Part shown: one piece after another, positions 27,415 through 35,086 of the stretch
Numbering within the stretch: the first letter of the stretch is position 1
Layout: the number at the start of each line of letters is the position of its first letter
Source: Paracoccaceae bacterium
GTDB lineage: Bacteria > Pseudomonadota > Alphaproteobacteria > Rhodobacterales > Rhodobacteraceae
Assembly (NCBI GenBank): GCA_028749255.1
Contig: JAQTYE010000002.1
Span: 1-40,106, forward strand
Length of the DNA stretch: 40,106 nucleotides
Direction of reading: 5' to 3'
Notes under the pieces: generated by a model
Database searches by the model: none
The model's input: only the letters and a program-made list of their open reading frames with translations
Told to the model about the DNA's origin: nothing
Position numbers and translations under genes: made by a program

Positions 27415-28098
27415 TCAGATCCGGCGCAAGGCTGCGGCGGCCACCAACGGACCGGTTGCGACGCCGGTGGGCGACCCGCCCGCAGGTTCTTCGGTGATCG
27501 CCAGCGTGGCATTGGCGACCAGCGCGGTCAGATTCGCCGGGATCGGCATCGCCGCCTGCCCCTGATGCGGCATCACGCCCAGAGAAATCGGCGCGCCATC
27601 ACCCTGAATCAGCCAAAGTTCGAAATCGCGTCCTTCGGCTGGCGCCGCGCCGCCCATCGACACGCGCATCTCACCCGAGGCCTCGTCATAAAGCGCGGCC
27701 AGACGGACGCTGCCATCCTCGGACACCATATCAGAAATCCACAGCGGGCCAGGCGCGGGCGGCAGCGGCTGCCCCAGCCACAATACAGCGGCCAGCACGG
27801 CGGTGGCCAGCCCCGAAGCCCCGGCGAACCAGCCCCAGACCGAGATCTTGCCCGCGGGCAGACCGAACAGGCGCCGTTCGACATCGGTCCAGACCCGGGC
27901 GGGCGGTGTGATCGGGCGCACCTCATCGGCGAGCGGATCGAAATGTGTTTCCCAACGGGCGACTTCACGCGCGAAATCGGCATCAACGTGGATCCGGCGC
28001 GTCACGTCCTGCCGCGTCGCCAAATCCAGCGTGCCCAGCACATATTCGCCAGCCAGGGCGATATCGTCGTCGGTCAAGGGGCTGCGCGGGTCGGTCAT
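27415..28098 (-). CDS. RskA-type anti-sigma factor
   Basis: A 227-residue membrane-anchored anti-sigma factor. The N-terminal cytosolic domain (LAGEYVLGTLDLATRQDVTR, residues ~17-36, then ARWETHFDPLADE) should bind the sigma factor. One transmembrane helix lies near residues 90-108 (WGWFAGASGLATAVLAAVLW), and the C-terminal part is the RskA periplasmic domain (DFELWLIQGDGAPISLGVM). It contains no cysteine, so it is not a zinc anti-sigma factor like ChrR. ATG 28098 overlaps the sigma-factor stop (ATGA), and translation is probably coupled. Release would normally need proteolysis of the periplasmic domain. Confidence 0.88.
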   Translation of the reverse strand: MTDPRSPLTDDDIALAGEYVLGTLDLATRQDVTRRIHVDADFAREVARWETHFDPLADEVRPITPPARVWTDVERRLFGLPAGKISVWGWFAGASGLATAVLAAVLWLGQPLPPAPGPLWISDMVSEDGSVRLAALYDEASGEMRVSMGGAAPAEGRDFELWLIQGDGAPISLGVMPHQGQAAMPIPANLTALVANATLAITEEPAGGSPTGVATGPLVAAAALRRI

Positions 28099-28640
28099 GG
28101 CGACAGGCACTCCCTGAGTTGGAGCAGGCTGCGGCGCAACCAGCTGCGCATCGTGTTCAGCGGCACGGCGAACCGTTCGGCCAGTTCCTGATAGCTGTCA
28201 CCCTCGACATAGGCGCGGCGCACGGCTTCGGCACGCGCGGGTTCCAGCGCATCAAGACAGGCCTCGATCCGACGCCCTTCGGATCGGGTGATTGCGGCGG
28301 CCTCGGGGCCGGGTGTCGGGTCCGGCACCGCATCGGCGGCCTCCAGCCCGACGGCCGCATTGCGCCGCGCGCGCAGCCGGTCGATCGCATGGTTGCGCGC
28401 AACCGCGTTCATCCATGCCGCAGGGCTGGCCACATCGGGAAGATAGCGGTCGGCATTGTTCCAGATCTTCACGAAAACCTCCTGCAACGCGTCTTCGGCC
28501 TCTCGGCGGTCTTTCAGAAGACGCAGGCAGATCGCAAAAAGTTTCGGAGACAGTGCAGAATAGAGCGCGGCAAACGCGGCCCGGTCCTTCAGGGCAACCC
28601 GGGCCAGCAACCCGGCAAGCTCTTCCGTCTGGACTGCCAT
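28095..28640 (-). CDS. ECF RNA polymerase sigma factor (SigK-like)
   Basis: A 181-residue ECF sigma factor. Region 2 (residues ~20-85) has LRLLKDRREAEDALQEVFVK and the -10-recognition stretch ASPAAWMNAVARNHAIDRLR; region 4 (residues ~125-178) has YQELAERFAVPLNTMRSWLR. The ORF-track start at 28931 covers the divergent operon; ATG 28640 gives a normal N-terminus (MAVQTEELAGLLARV), though its ribosome site is poor. Its divergent partner is the FAD/DUF1365/Cfa operon, the same company kept by mycobacterial sigK (from memory). I assign it the GCAAC-N17-CGTC promoters seen at the operon and DUF2177 gene; I see no such element upstream of itself. Confidence 0.92.
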   Translation of the reverse strand: MAVQTEELAGLLARVALKDRAAFAALYSALSPKLFAICLRLLKDRREAEDALQEVFVKIWNNADRYLPDVASPAAWMNAVARNHAIDRLRARRNAAVGLEAADAVPDPTPGPEAAAITRSEGRRIEACLDALEPARAEAVRRAYVEGDSYQELAERFAVPLNTMRSWLRRSLLQLRECLSP

Positions 28641-28683
28641 CTGACTTTTCAGCGCCTCTTTGCGGGGTTTTCCCAGGCTGGCT

Positions 28684-28709
28684 GCAACCTTTTTCGGGGC
28701 TGCACCGTC
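28684..28709 (+). promoter_or_regulatory. ECF-type promoter of the FAD/DUF1365/Cfa operon
   Basis: GCAAC (28684-28688) and CGTC (28706-28709) are separated by 17 bases, the AAC/CGT pair typical of ECF promoters. It lies 34 bases before the GTG start of the operon. An element upstream of the DUF2177 gene has the same two boxes, and 11 of its 17 spacer bases match this one. Confidence 0.6.
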
Positions 28710-28743
28710 CCATCTGCACAGACAATGGCAGAGCGAGGCGCAG

Positions 28744-30027
28744 GTGACAACCAAGGGATTGAAAATCGCCGTGATCGGCAGCGGGATTTCCGGTCTGGGG
28801 GCGGCCTGGCTTCTGGCGCCGCAACACGAGGTGGTGATCTTTGAAGCCGAGGCACGCCCCGGCGGCCATGCGCGCACCGTGCAGGCCCAAGGCGTGGCCG
28901 TCGATACCGGCTTCATCGTGTGCAACCGCAAGACCTATCCCCTGTTTATCCCGCTGCTGGAACATCTGGGCGTGGCACTAACCCCCAGTGACATGAGTTT
29001 TGCCGCCAGTTTCGGCGGCGGGGCCTATGAATATGGCACCACCCGGCCGCTGGATATGTTTGCGCAAAAGCGCCGCCTTGCCGATCCGTCGCATTGGCGG
29101 ATGATCCGCGACATCTTGCGGTTTTTCCGCGCCGCGCCCGACCATGCCGGGGCTTCGGGCAGTATCGGCGATCTGATCGCCACACTGGGCCTTGGGCCCG
29201 AATTCCGCGACCGTTTTCTGATGCCGATTTCAGGGGCGATCTGGTCCACGCCGACACGCGACATGCTGTCCTTTCCTGCTGCCAGTTTCATCCGGTTTTT
29301 CGACAATCACGGCTTGCTGAGCGTTAGTGCACAGCCGCAATGGCTGACCGTGGCGGGGGGATCGGCCAGCTATGTTACGGCGCTGTTGCGGGCAACGCGG
29401 GCAGATCTGCGGCTGAGGTGTCCGGTGCGCAGCGTCACCCGTGATGCCAACGGCTTGCACGTTATCAGCACCCGGGGGACAGAGCGGTTTGACCGGGTGA
29501 TTTTCGCCACTCACGCCCCGCAGGCGCTGGCCTTGCTGGCACAGCCCGACACCGAAGAGCGCGCGATCCTGGGCGCGCTGCGCACCGAGGCGAACCGCAT
29601 GGTGCTGCATTCTGACACCCGGCTGATGCCGCAGCGGCGGGCGATCTGGTCATCGTGGAACTATGTTACCGCAGGCGACAAGGCGCTGAGCGACCGTCCG
29701 ATCAGCCTGTCTTACTGGATGAACCGGCTGCAGCATCTGGACACGCCGCGCCCGCTGATCGTGACCGTGAACCCCGAAATCGAGCCCGATCACATCCATG
29801 ACGAAGCGATCCTGCACCATCCACAATATGACGCCGCGGCGCTTGTGGCGCAGGCCCGGCTGGGGGCGATTCAGGGCCGGGGCGGCGTGCATTATGCGGG
29901 CGCATGGACGCGTTACGGATTTCACGAAGACGGGCTGTTGTCGGCCCTGCGGGTCGCGCAGGCACTGGGGACACCCTGGCCATTGGGCGCTGACCCTTGG
30001 GCAGAAACTGCAAAGGCCGCGCCATGA
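28744..30027 (+). CDS. FAD-dependent amine-oxidase-like oxidoreductase
   Basis: A 427-residue flavoprotein of the amine oxidase/phytoene desaturase superfamily: the FAD Rossmann loop VIGSGISGLGAAW near residue 13, EAEARPGGHARTV for ribityl binding, and the C-terminal FAD segment GRGGVHYAGAWTRYGFHEDG. GTG 28744 follows GAGG; upstream ATG-like codons of the track (28660) lie in the promoter. It heads the DUF1365-Cfa operon and overlaps DUF1365 by ATGA. Homologues sit beside Cfa-like enzymes in many bacteria and probably oxidise or desaturate a membrane fatty acyl chain after methylation (inference; R. sphaeroides homologues have been tied to furan fatty acids, from memory). Confidence 0.88.
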   Translation: MTTKGLKIAVIGSGISGLGAAWLLAPQHEVVIFEAEARPGGHARTVQAQGVAVDTGFIVCNRKTYPLFIPLLEHLGVALTPSDMSFAASFGGGAYEYGTTRPLDMFAQKRRLADPSHWRMIRDILRFFRAAPDHAGASGSIGDLIATLGLGPEFRDRFLMPISGAIWSTPTRDMLSFPAASFIRFFDNHGLLSVSAQPQWLTVAGGSASYVTALLRATRADLRLRCPVRSVTRDANGLHVISTRGTERFDRVIFATHAPQALALLAQPDTEERAILGALRTEANRMVLHSDTRLMPQRRAIWSSWNYVTAGDKALSDRPISLSYWMNRLQHLDTPRPLIVTVNPEIEPDHIHDEAILHHPQYDAAALVAQARLGAIQGRGGVHYAGAWTRYGFHEDGLLSALRVAQALGTPWPLGADPWAETAKAAP

Positions 30028-30797
30028 GCGATCTGTGGCAGGGCGCGTTGGTTGACTGCGCGATCTGGCACGCGCGCACGGGCGATGCACGCCGCGAGTT
30101 CCGCTACCGTGCCACTTATCTTGCGCTGCCGATCAAGGCCTTCGAGGCCGGGACGCTGCCGATCCAGCCCGACGGCGCGGGGCTGTGGTCGATCCGGCGG
30201 CGCGATTATGGCGCACGTGACGGCAGCGCGCTGAGCGATTTCATCGGCGATCAGCTGCGCCCCGCGGGCCTGCAGGAGTGCGATATCACCCTGATCACCA
30301 TGGCGCGCAGCACCGGATATGGCTTCAACCCGGTCAGCTTCTGGCTGGCACGCGACGCGGGCGGGCTGCGTGCCGTGCTGGCTGAGGTGTCGAATACCTT
30401 TGGCGAGCGGCACCTGTATCTGTGCCGTCACCCTGACAATCGTCCGATCACCCGATCTGACCGGATCTCGGGCGAGAAACTGTTCCACGTCTCGCCGTTT
30501 TTGCCGCGGGCGGGGCGCTATGTGTTTCGCTTCGATCCGGGGCCGGGGCGGTTTGGCGCCTGGGTCGACTGGATCGACGCCGAAGGCACATTGCGGTTGC
30601 AAACTTCGGTGGCGGGGCCAGCCCGCGCATTGACGCCGCGTCTGTTGCGCCGCGCGGTCTGGCGTCACCCGCTGCAGGCGCAAAAGGTGATGGCGCTTAT
30701 TCTTTGGCAGGCCGTGCAACTTTTCCTGCGCGGCATCCGTTTCCATTCCAAACCCGCGCAACTGCCCCGGGCCCGGTCCGAAGCAAAAGACAGGTAA
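30024..30797 (+). CDS. DUF1365 family protein
   Basis: A 257-residue soluble DUF1365 protein with the family blocks RREFRYRATYLALPI near residue 33, YGFNPVSFWLARD near 104-116 and FGERHLYLC, then EKLFHVSPFLPRAG. Its biochemical role is not established, but it is almost always encoded between an FAD amine-oxidase-like gene and a Cfa-like methyltransferase, as here. It overlaps the previous gene by ATGA and is followed by 6 bp before the Cfa-like gene. A role in modifying acyl chains is inference from context. Confidence 0.9.
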   Translation: MSDLWQGALVDCAIWHARTGDARREFRYRATYLALPIKAFEAGTLPIQPDGAGLWSIRRRDYGARDGSALSDFIGDQLRPAGLQECDITLITMARSTGYGFNPVSFWLARDAGGLRAVLAEVSNTFGERHLYLCRHPDNRPITRSDRISGEKLFHVSPFLPRAGRYVFRFDPGPGRFGAWVDWIDAEGTLRLQTSVAGPARALTPRLLRRAVWRHPLQAQKVMALILWQAVQLFLRGIRFHSKPAQLPRARSEAKDR

Positions 30798-30803
30798 GAG
30801 CCG

Positions 30804-31976
30804 ATGTTTGAACGTCAGATTGAAGACAAGCTTCTGAAAAGTCTTGATAAGATACAATATGGCAGCATTGCCCTGACCACCCCCGACGGCACGGTGCGCG
30901 GGTTCGAGGGCCCCTTGCGCGGCCCCGCCGTGGATCTGACCGTCACCGATTGGCGCGCCTTTCCGCTGGTTGCGGCACGCGGCGACATCGGCCTGACCGA
31001 AGCGTATCGCGATGGCTGGATCACCACCCGCGATCTGAGCGCGTTTCTGACCTTTGGGCTGCACAATGAGGCGGCGGTGGAGCCGTTCTTGTATGGCAGT
31101 CGGCTGCAATCATTGCTGGTGCGCGCACTGTATTTCATGACGCGCAACACGCGGCGCGGGTCGCTGCGCAATATCTCGGCCCATTACGATCTGGGGAATG
31201 AATTTTACCGGCTCTGGCTGGACGACACGATGACCTATTCCTCGGCGTTGTTCGCCCCCGAGGATGCGCGCGCCCCCGACCCGCTGGTCGCCGCACAGCA
31301 CCGTAAATATGACCGGATTCTGGATGGTCTGGGGGGTGGTTCGGGGCGGTTGCTGGAAATCGGCTGCGGTTGGGGCGGCTTTGCGGAACGTGCCCTGACC
31401 CGAGGCGATTTCGCGGCGAAAGGGCTGACGTTGTCGCACGAACAGGCGGCCTTTGCCCGCGCGCGTCTGGGCCAGGGCGCCGAAATCGCGCTGCAGGATT
31501 ACCGTGATGAACGCGGGCGCTTCGATCATATCGTCTCGATCGAGATGTTCGAGGCCGTGGGCGAGCAATACTGGCCTGTCTATTTCGACAAGCTGCGCGA
31601 GGTGATGGCCCAAAAGGGCCGTGCCATGGTCCAGACAATTACCGTGGCCGGCAGCTATTTCGACCGCTACCGCGCGGGCGGCGATATGATCCGCAGCTTC
31701 ATCTTTCCGGGCGGCATGCTGCCCAGTCCGGGGCGCTTCGGGGCCGAGGCGGCGCGCGCCGGGCTGCGGATCGAAGACGCGCATGGCTTCGGGGCGGATT
31801 ACGCGCGCACCCTGCGGGACTGGCTGACCCGGTTCGAGGCACGGCTGGCCGAGATCCGTGCACTGGGCTTTGACGAGGCTTTCATCCGCGTCTGGCGGTT
31901 CTATCTGGCGGCCTGCATCGCGGCCTTTGACACCGGGCGCACCGATGTTTACCAATACCGGCTGGCCCATGCCTGA
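30804..31976 (+). CDS. Cfa-like SAM-dependent fatty-acyl methyltransferase
   Basis: A 390-residue member of the cyclopropane-fatty-acyl-phospholipid synthase family: HYDLGNEFY near 127-134, the SAM loop LLEIGCGWGGF at 183-193, SIEMFEAVG near 245-253 and ADYARTL at 331-337. In classical Cfa (E. coli, from memory) bicarbonate is held by Cys139 in YSCAYW and His266 in LHTIG; here these positions read YSSALF (Ser147) and VQTIT (Gln277). The glutamate of MFE and the tyrosine of ADY remain. The enzyme therefore may not make cyclopropane rings but another methylated acyl chain, which the FAD protein then oxidises. It overlaps the SDR gene by 8 bp. Confidence 0.87.
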   Translation: MFERQIEDKLLKSLDKIQYGSIALTTPDGTVRGFEGPLRGPAVDLTVTDWRAFPLVAARGDIGLTEAYRDGWITTRDLSAFLTFGLHNEAAVEPFLYGSRLQSLLVRALYFMTRNTRRGSLRNISAHYDLGNEFYRLWLDDTMTYSSALFAPEDARAPDPLVAAQHRKYDRILDGLGGGSGRLLEIGCGWGGFAERALTRGDFAAKGLTLSHEQAAFARARLGQGAEIALQDYRDERGRFDHIVSIEMFEAVGEQYWPVYFDKLREVMAQKGRAMVQTITVAGSYFDRYRAGGDMIRSFIFPGGMLPSPGRFGAEAARAGLRIEDAHGFGADYARTLRDWLTRFEARLAEIRALGFDEAFIRVWRFYLAACIAAFDTGRTDVYQYRLAHA

Positions 31977-32700
31977 GGCCCCGCGCATCTGGATCATGGG
32001 CGCGTCAGACGGGATCGGCGCGGCGCTGGCGCGCGCGCTGGCGGCGCAGGGTGCGCGGCTGATCCTGTCGGCCCGATCCGAGGGGCGGGTGCAGGCGCTT
32101 GCGGCCGAACTCGAGGCCGAGGCGATTGCGGCGGATGTGGCCGACAGTGCCAGTCTGCAGACGGCAGCGGATCGGATCGCAATGAGCGGACCGCTGGACC
32201 GCGCGATCACGCTGGCTGCGATCTATGATCCGGGTCGGGTCATGGCGGTTGACCCGGCGCTTGCGGCGCAGATTGTCACGGTCAACCTGACGGGCAGTTT
32301 CAATTTCGTCCGTGCGGCGGTGCCGCTGTTGCGACCGGGCGGGCAACTGGCGCTGACCGGATCGGTTGCGGGCTATGTCGGGCTGCCGCAGGGACAGATC
32401 TATTCCGCGACCAAGGCGGGCGTCATCAATCTGGCCGAGAGCCTGCGCGCCGAGTTGGCGCCACGCGTCGATGTGCGGCTGATCTGCCCCGGTTTCGTGG
32501 CAACCCGTCTGACCGAGAAAAACGACTTCGCGATGCCGGGCCTCTTGCAACCTGAGCAGGCTGCGCAGACCATCCTTGCAGGTCTGGACGGGCGTGGCTT
32601 TGAAATCCATTTTCCGCGCCGCCTGACCTGGCCGCTGAAACTGCTGCGCGCTTTGCCCTATGGGCTCGCGCTGCCCCTGACCCGGAGGTTCGCCCGATGA
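31969..32700 (+). CDS. short-chain dehydrogenase/reductase
   Basis: A 243-residue classical SDR: the cofactor loop GASDGIGAALARAL at 11-24, catalytic Ser132 in LTGSVAGY, and Tyr145/Lys149 in YSATKAG. ATG 31969 overlaps the Cfa-like gene by 8 bp and gives MPEAPRIWIMGASDGIG; the longer ORF-track start lies inside that gene. Its ATGA overlap with the next gene keeps it within the operon. Substrate unknown; a ketoacyl or aldehyde product of oxidised membrane lipid is a reasonable guess from the operon. Confidence 0.9.
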   Translation: MPEAPRIWIMGASDGIGAALARALAAQGARLILSARSEGRVQALAAELEAEAIAADVADSASLQTAADRIAMSGPLDRAITLAAIYDPGRVMAVDPALAAQIVTVNLTGSFNFVRAAVPLLRPGGQLALTGSVAGYVGLPQGQIYSATKAGVINLAESLRAELAPRVDVRLICPGFVATRLTEKNDFAMPGLLQPEQAAQTILAGLDGRGFEIHFPRRLTWPLKLLRALPYGLALPLTRRFAR

Positions 32701-33401
32701 TCCGCCCCCTGCTTGCGCCGCTTGTGCTGATCCTGACGCTGGCCTTCGCGCTGTCGCCGCTGGCGAGTAACGGCTTCAACGGGTTTACCCCGGGCCAATT
32801 CCCGGTGGTGCAGGATCATTGGCCGGTGCAGCCGGTGGGCTGGGCGTTTTCAATCTGGGGGCTGATCTATCTGTGGCTGACGGCGGGGGCGGTATACGGG
32901 CTGCTGCGGGCACGCGACGATCTGCGCTGGACCGAGATGCGCGCCCCCTTGGCTATAAGCCTGCTGATCGGGGTGTTCTGGATTGCGGTCGCCAATCTGC
33001 AGCCGTTGGCCGCCACGGTGATGATCATCTTCATGGCGGCGGCGGCGATTGTCGCGCTGTTGCGCGCGCCCGATGGGTTTTGGGCGGTGGGGCCGGTGGG
33101 GCTCTATGCCGGGTGGCTGACGGCGGCGACCGGCGTCGCGATTGCGGTGGTTCTGGGCGGCTACGGTGTTCTTTCGGCGCAGGTGGCGGCGCTGGTGCTG
33201 TTGGCGCTGGTGCTGGGCGTCGCACTGAGCGTGCAATGGCAGCGCCCCGGTGCATTCAGCTATGGATTTGGCGTCGTGTGGGCGTTGATGGGGGTGATTG
33301 TGGCCAATCTTGATCCCGTGAATCTGCCGGTGATCGGGCTTGCGGGCTTTGGCATTACCGCTTTGGTGGCCCTTGTTATTTTGAGGAAGGAAGCATTGTG
33401 A
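32697..33401 (+). CDS. TspO/tryptophan-rich sensory protein-like membrane protein
   Basis: A 234-residue, strongly hydrophobic protein with about seven helices. The segment VQPVGWAFSIWGLIYLWLT resembles the TspO/MBR signature (PPGWVFGPVWTLLY type), and membership in that family is my best reading; it is longer than the usual ~160-residue five-helix TspO. TspO proteins bind porphyrins and heme-like tetrapyrroles and are linked to oxidative stress. It is translationally coupled to the SDR (ATGA). Confidence in the family name is moderate. Confidence 0.65.
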   Translation: MIRPLLAPLVLILTLAFALSPLASNGFNGFTPGQFPVVQDHWPVQPVGWAFSIWGLIYLWLTAGAVYGLLRARDDLRWTEMRAPLAISLLIGVFWIAVANLQPLAATVMIIFMAAAAIVALLRAPDGFWAVGPVGLYAGWLTAATGVAIAVVLGGYGVLSAQVAALVLLALVLGVALSVQWQRPGAFSYGFGVVWALMGVIVANLDPVNLPVIGLAGFGITALVALVILRKEAL

Positions 33402-33949
33402 TGATTGCGAGTCTGGTAAAAACCGCGGCGCTGAGCGTTCTTGTGGCATTTGGCGCGGGCGTTGCACTGGCGCAGGAGGCCGCGCCCGGCTTCACGTTCG
33501 AGTCGATCGACGGCGGCACGATCGACACCACCGATTGGCGTGGGCATCCGGTGCTGGTGGTCAACACCGCCTCGATGTGTGGCTTCGCCCCGCAGCTTGA
33601 AGGGATGCAGGATCTGCATGAAACCTTGGGGCCGAAGGGATTGATCGTGCTGGCGGTGCCGTCGGACGATTTCGCACAGGAATATGACAGCGCGGCCAAG
33701 GTCAAGGAATTCTGCGCGCTGACCTATGGCATCACCCTGCCGATGACCGACATCACCCATGTGCGCGGCGCGCAGGCGCACCCATTCTATCGCTGGCTGC
33801 GCGAGACGCATGATTTCGTGCCAATGTGGAACTTCAACAAGGTGTTGCTGGATGGTGATGGCAAGGTGGTGGCGACCTGGGGGGCGCTGACCAAGCCAGG
33901 GTCGGGCGCGATCACCAAGGCCATCGCGCCGCTTTTATCAGGCAGCTGA
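33401..33949 (+). CDS. periplasmic glutathione-peroxidase-like protein
   Basis: A 182-residue thioredoxin-fold protein with a Sec signal peptide (MIASLVKTAALSVLVAFGAG, then VALAQ, cleavage near residue 25). The peroxidatic Cys60 lies in VNTASMCGFAPQLEGMQ and the Trp143/Asn144 pair in PMWNFNK. The catalytic glutamine of the usual CNQF motif is missing: this site reads SDDF at residues 88-91. No clear resolving cysteine is present; Cys105 lies in KEFC. It may therefore be a weak or altered peroxidase. AGGAAGGA serves either GTG 33398 or ATG 33401. It is the last operon gene and overlaps the convergent DUF2177 gene by 12 bp. Confidence 0.88.
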   Translation: MIASLVKTAALSVLVAFGAGVALAQEAAPGFTFESIDGGTIDTTDWRGHPVLVVNTASMCGFAPQLEGMQDLHETLGPKGLIVLAVPSDDFAQEYDSAAKVKEFCALTYGITLPMTDITHVRGAQAHPFYRWLRETHDFVPMWNFNKVLLDGDGKVVATWGALTKPGSGAITKAIAPLLSGS

Positions 33950-34342
33950 GATCTGGCGGGCGATCATCACACCTGCCCAGGCCGCGCCCCCCGTCAAGGC
34001 GGCCCCCCAGGTCATATCAAGGATTACCTGCTCGAATGACCAGCCGCGCAATGTTGCCAGATTGGTGAATTCATAGGTTCCATAGCACAACAACCCCAGC
34101 AGGGCGCCACCAAGCAACGCCTGCATCGGGCGCCCTGCTGCCAGTGCCGGAACCGACACGAACCAAAGCACCCCGCCGATGTAAAACAGGTAAAACACCG
34201 CCGCCGGACCCAACCGCAATGGATCGGCCAGCATATCGCCAACATGGCGGGCGAAAACGGGCTTGATAATCGTGCTGATACCGACGGCATCGACGACAAG
34301 AAAGATCACGAGTGTGGAAAGGTATAGGACAAGCAGCTGCAT
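33938..34342 (-). CDS. DUF2177 membrane protein
   Basis: A 134-residue DUF2177 protein with four transmembrane helices, including the family features LVVDAVGI in helix 1, VFYLFYIGGVLWF and YEFTNLATLRGW before WGAALTGGAAWAGV. AGGAG lies seven bases upstream of ATG 34342. Its promoter carries the same GCAAC-N17-CGTC element as the divergent FAD/Cfa operon, so it likely belongs to the same sigma-factor regulon despite facing the other way. Function is unknown. Confidence 0.88.
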   Translation of the reverse strand: MQLLVLYLSTLVIFLVVDAVGISTIIKPVFARHVGDMLADPLRLGPAAVFYLFYIGGVLWFVSVPALAAGRPMQALLGGALLGLLCYGTYEFTNLATLRGWSFEQVILDMTWGAALTGGAAWAGVMIARQISAA

Positions 34343-34369
34343 GGGGCGTCTCCTGAGGTTTCCCTAAAA

Positions 34370-34395
34370 GACGTGGAAGCCGCGCAAAAAGTTGC
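34370..34395 (-). promoter_or_regulatory. ECF-type promoter of the DUF2177 gene
   Basis: On the minus strand GCAAC (34391-34395) and CGTC (34370-34373) are 17 bases apart, with the spacer TTTTTGCGCGGCTTCCA closely matching the one before the FAD/Cfa operon. The start codon is 28 bases downstream. Confidence 0.6.
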
Positions 34396-34447
34396 AGTGC
34401 ATGAAAAACCATCACGCAGCCCCAAACCGGCCTGCCCGGGCATTCGC

Positions 34448-34816
34448 CTAGAAATGCGCCTTCGGCTCGTCCGGTTTTCCAGCGGCGATGGCCAGAATCC
34501 CGCCCAGAATACAAAACCCGATGGGGAACATGGTGAAAACGCCAAAACCAAAGGCGAAATAGATCAGCCCCGCCGACAAAAGCATCAGCCCCCCGCCCCA
34601 TAGCGCCCGGACCTTGGCCATGGCACCGCCCGCAAGCGCCATCAGGGGCGCCAGAAAACTCGCGGTGCGGATCAGTTGCGTATTGTCAACCTGCCCAAAG
34701 ATTTCGCCAACCTCGGCATGGCTGCTCAGCACCTCGGTATAGCCATAGCTGAAAAACCCCACGAGCATGGCGATCAGCCCGCCGATCACACCCAACACCA
34801 ATGCAGCATTCCGCAT
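34448..34816 (-). CDS. small membrane protein, DUF4064-like
   Basis: A 122-residue protein with an N-terminal helix (LVLGVIGGLIAMLVGFFSYG), a short soluble loop, and a pair of C-terminal helices (LMALAGGAMAKVRALWGGG region and LLSAGLIYFAFGFGVFTMF). The arrangement resembles DUF4064 proteins, but the match is only by layout. It has no shared promoter element with the preceding DUF2177 gene, although the two are co-directional and 105 bp apart. Function is unknown. Confidence 0.65.
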   Translation of the reverse strand: MRNAALVLGVIGGLIAMLVGFFSYGYTEVLSSHAEVGEIFGQVDNTQLIRTASFLAPLMALAGGAMAKVRALWGGGLMLLSAGLIYFAFGFGVFTMFPIGFCILGGILAIAAGKPDEPKAHF

Positions 34817-35086
34817 GCGCCCACTCTTACCCGCTCGGGGTATCCTTTTCTGCGTTCCCTCGCTTCGAAATAGGCCCTGCCCCCTCCCTCAATCAAGGGG
34901 CACTGCACACACGCGGCCAGAATAGACCCGCGTGGGGACAGCCATGCGCATAGCGCATCTGCGTGAAACAGGGACGCTGCTGCAGGATCACCCTGACGAC
35001 AAGTCCAGGCGACCACCAATCCCGCAAGGGGCGCAGCACGCCAAAATCCACGAAACTTCAGCCAGTTTGGCGCACCCTGCGAACCG

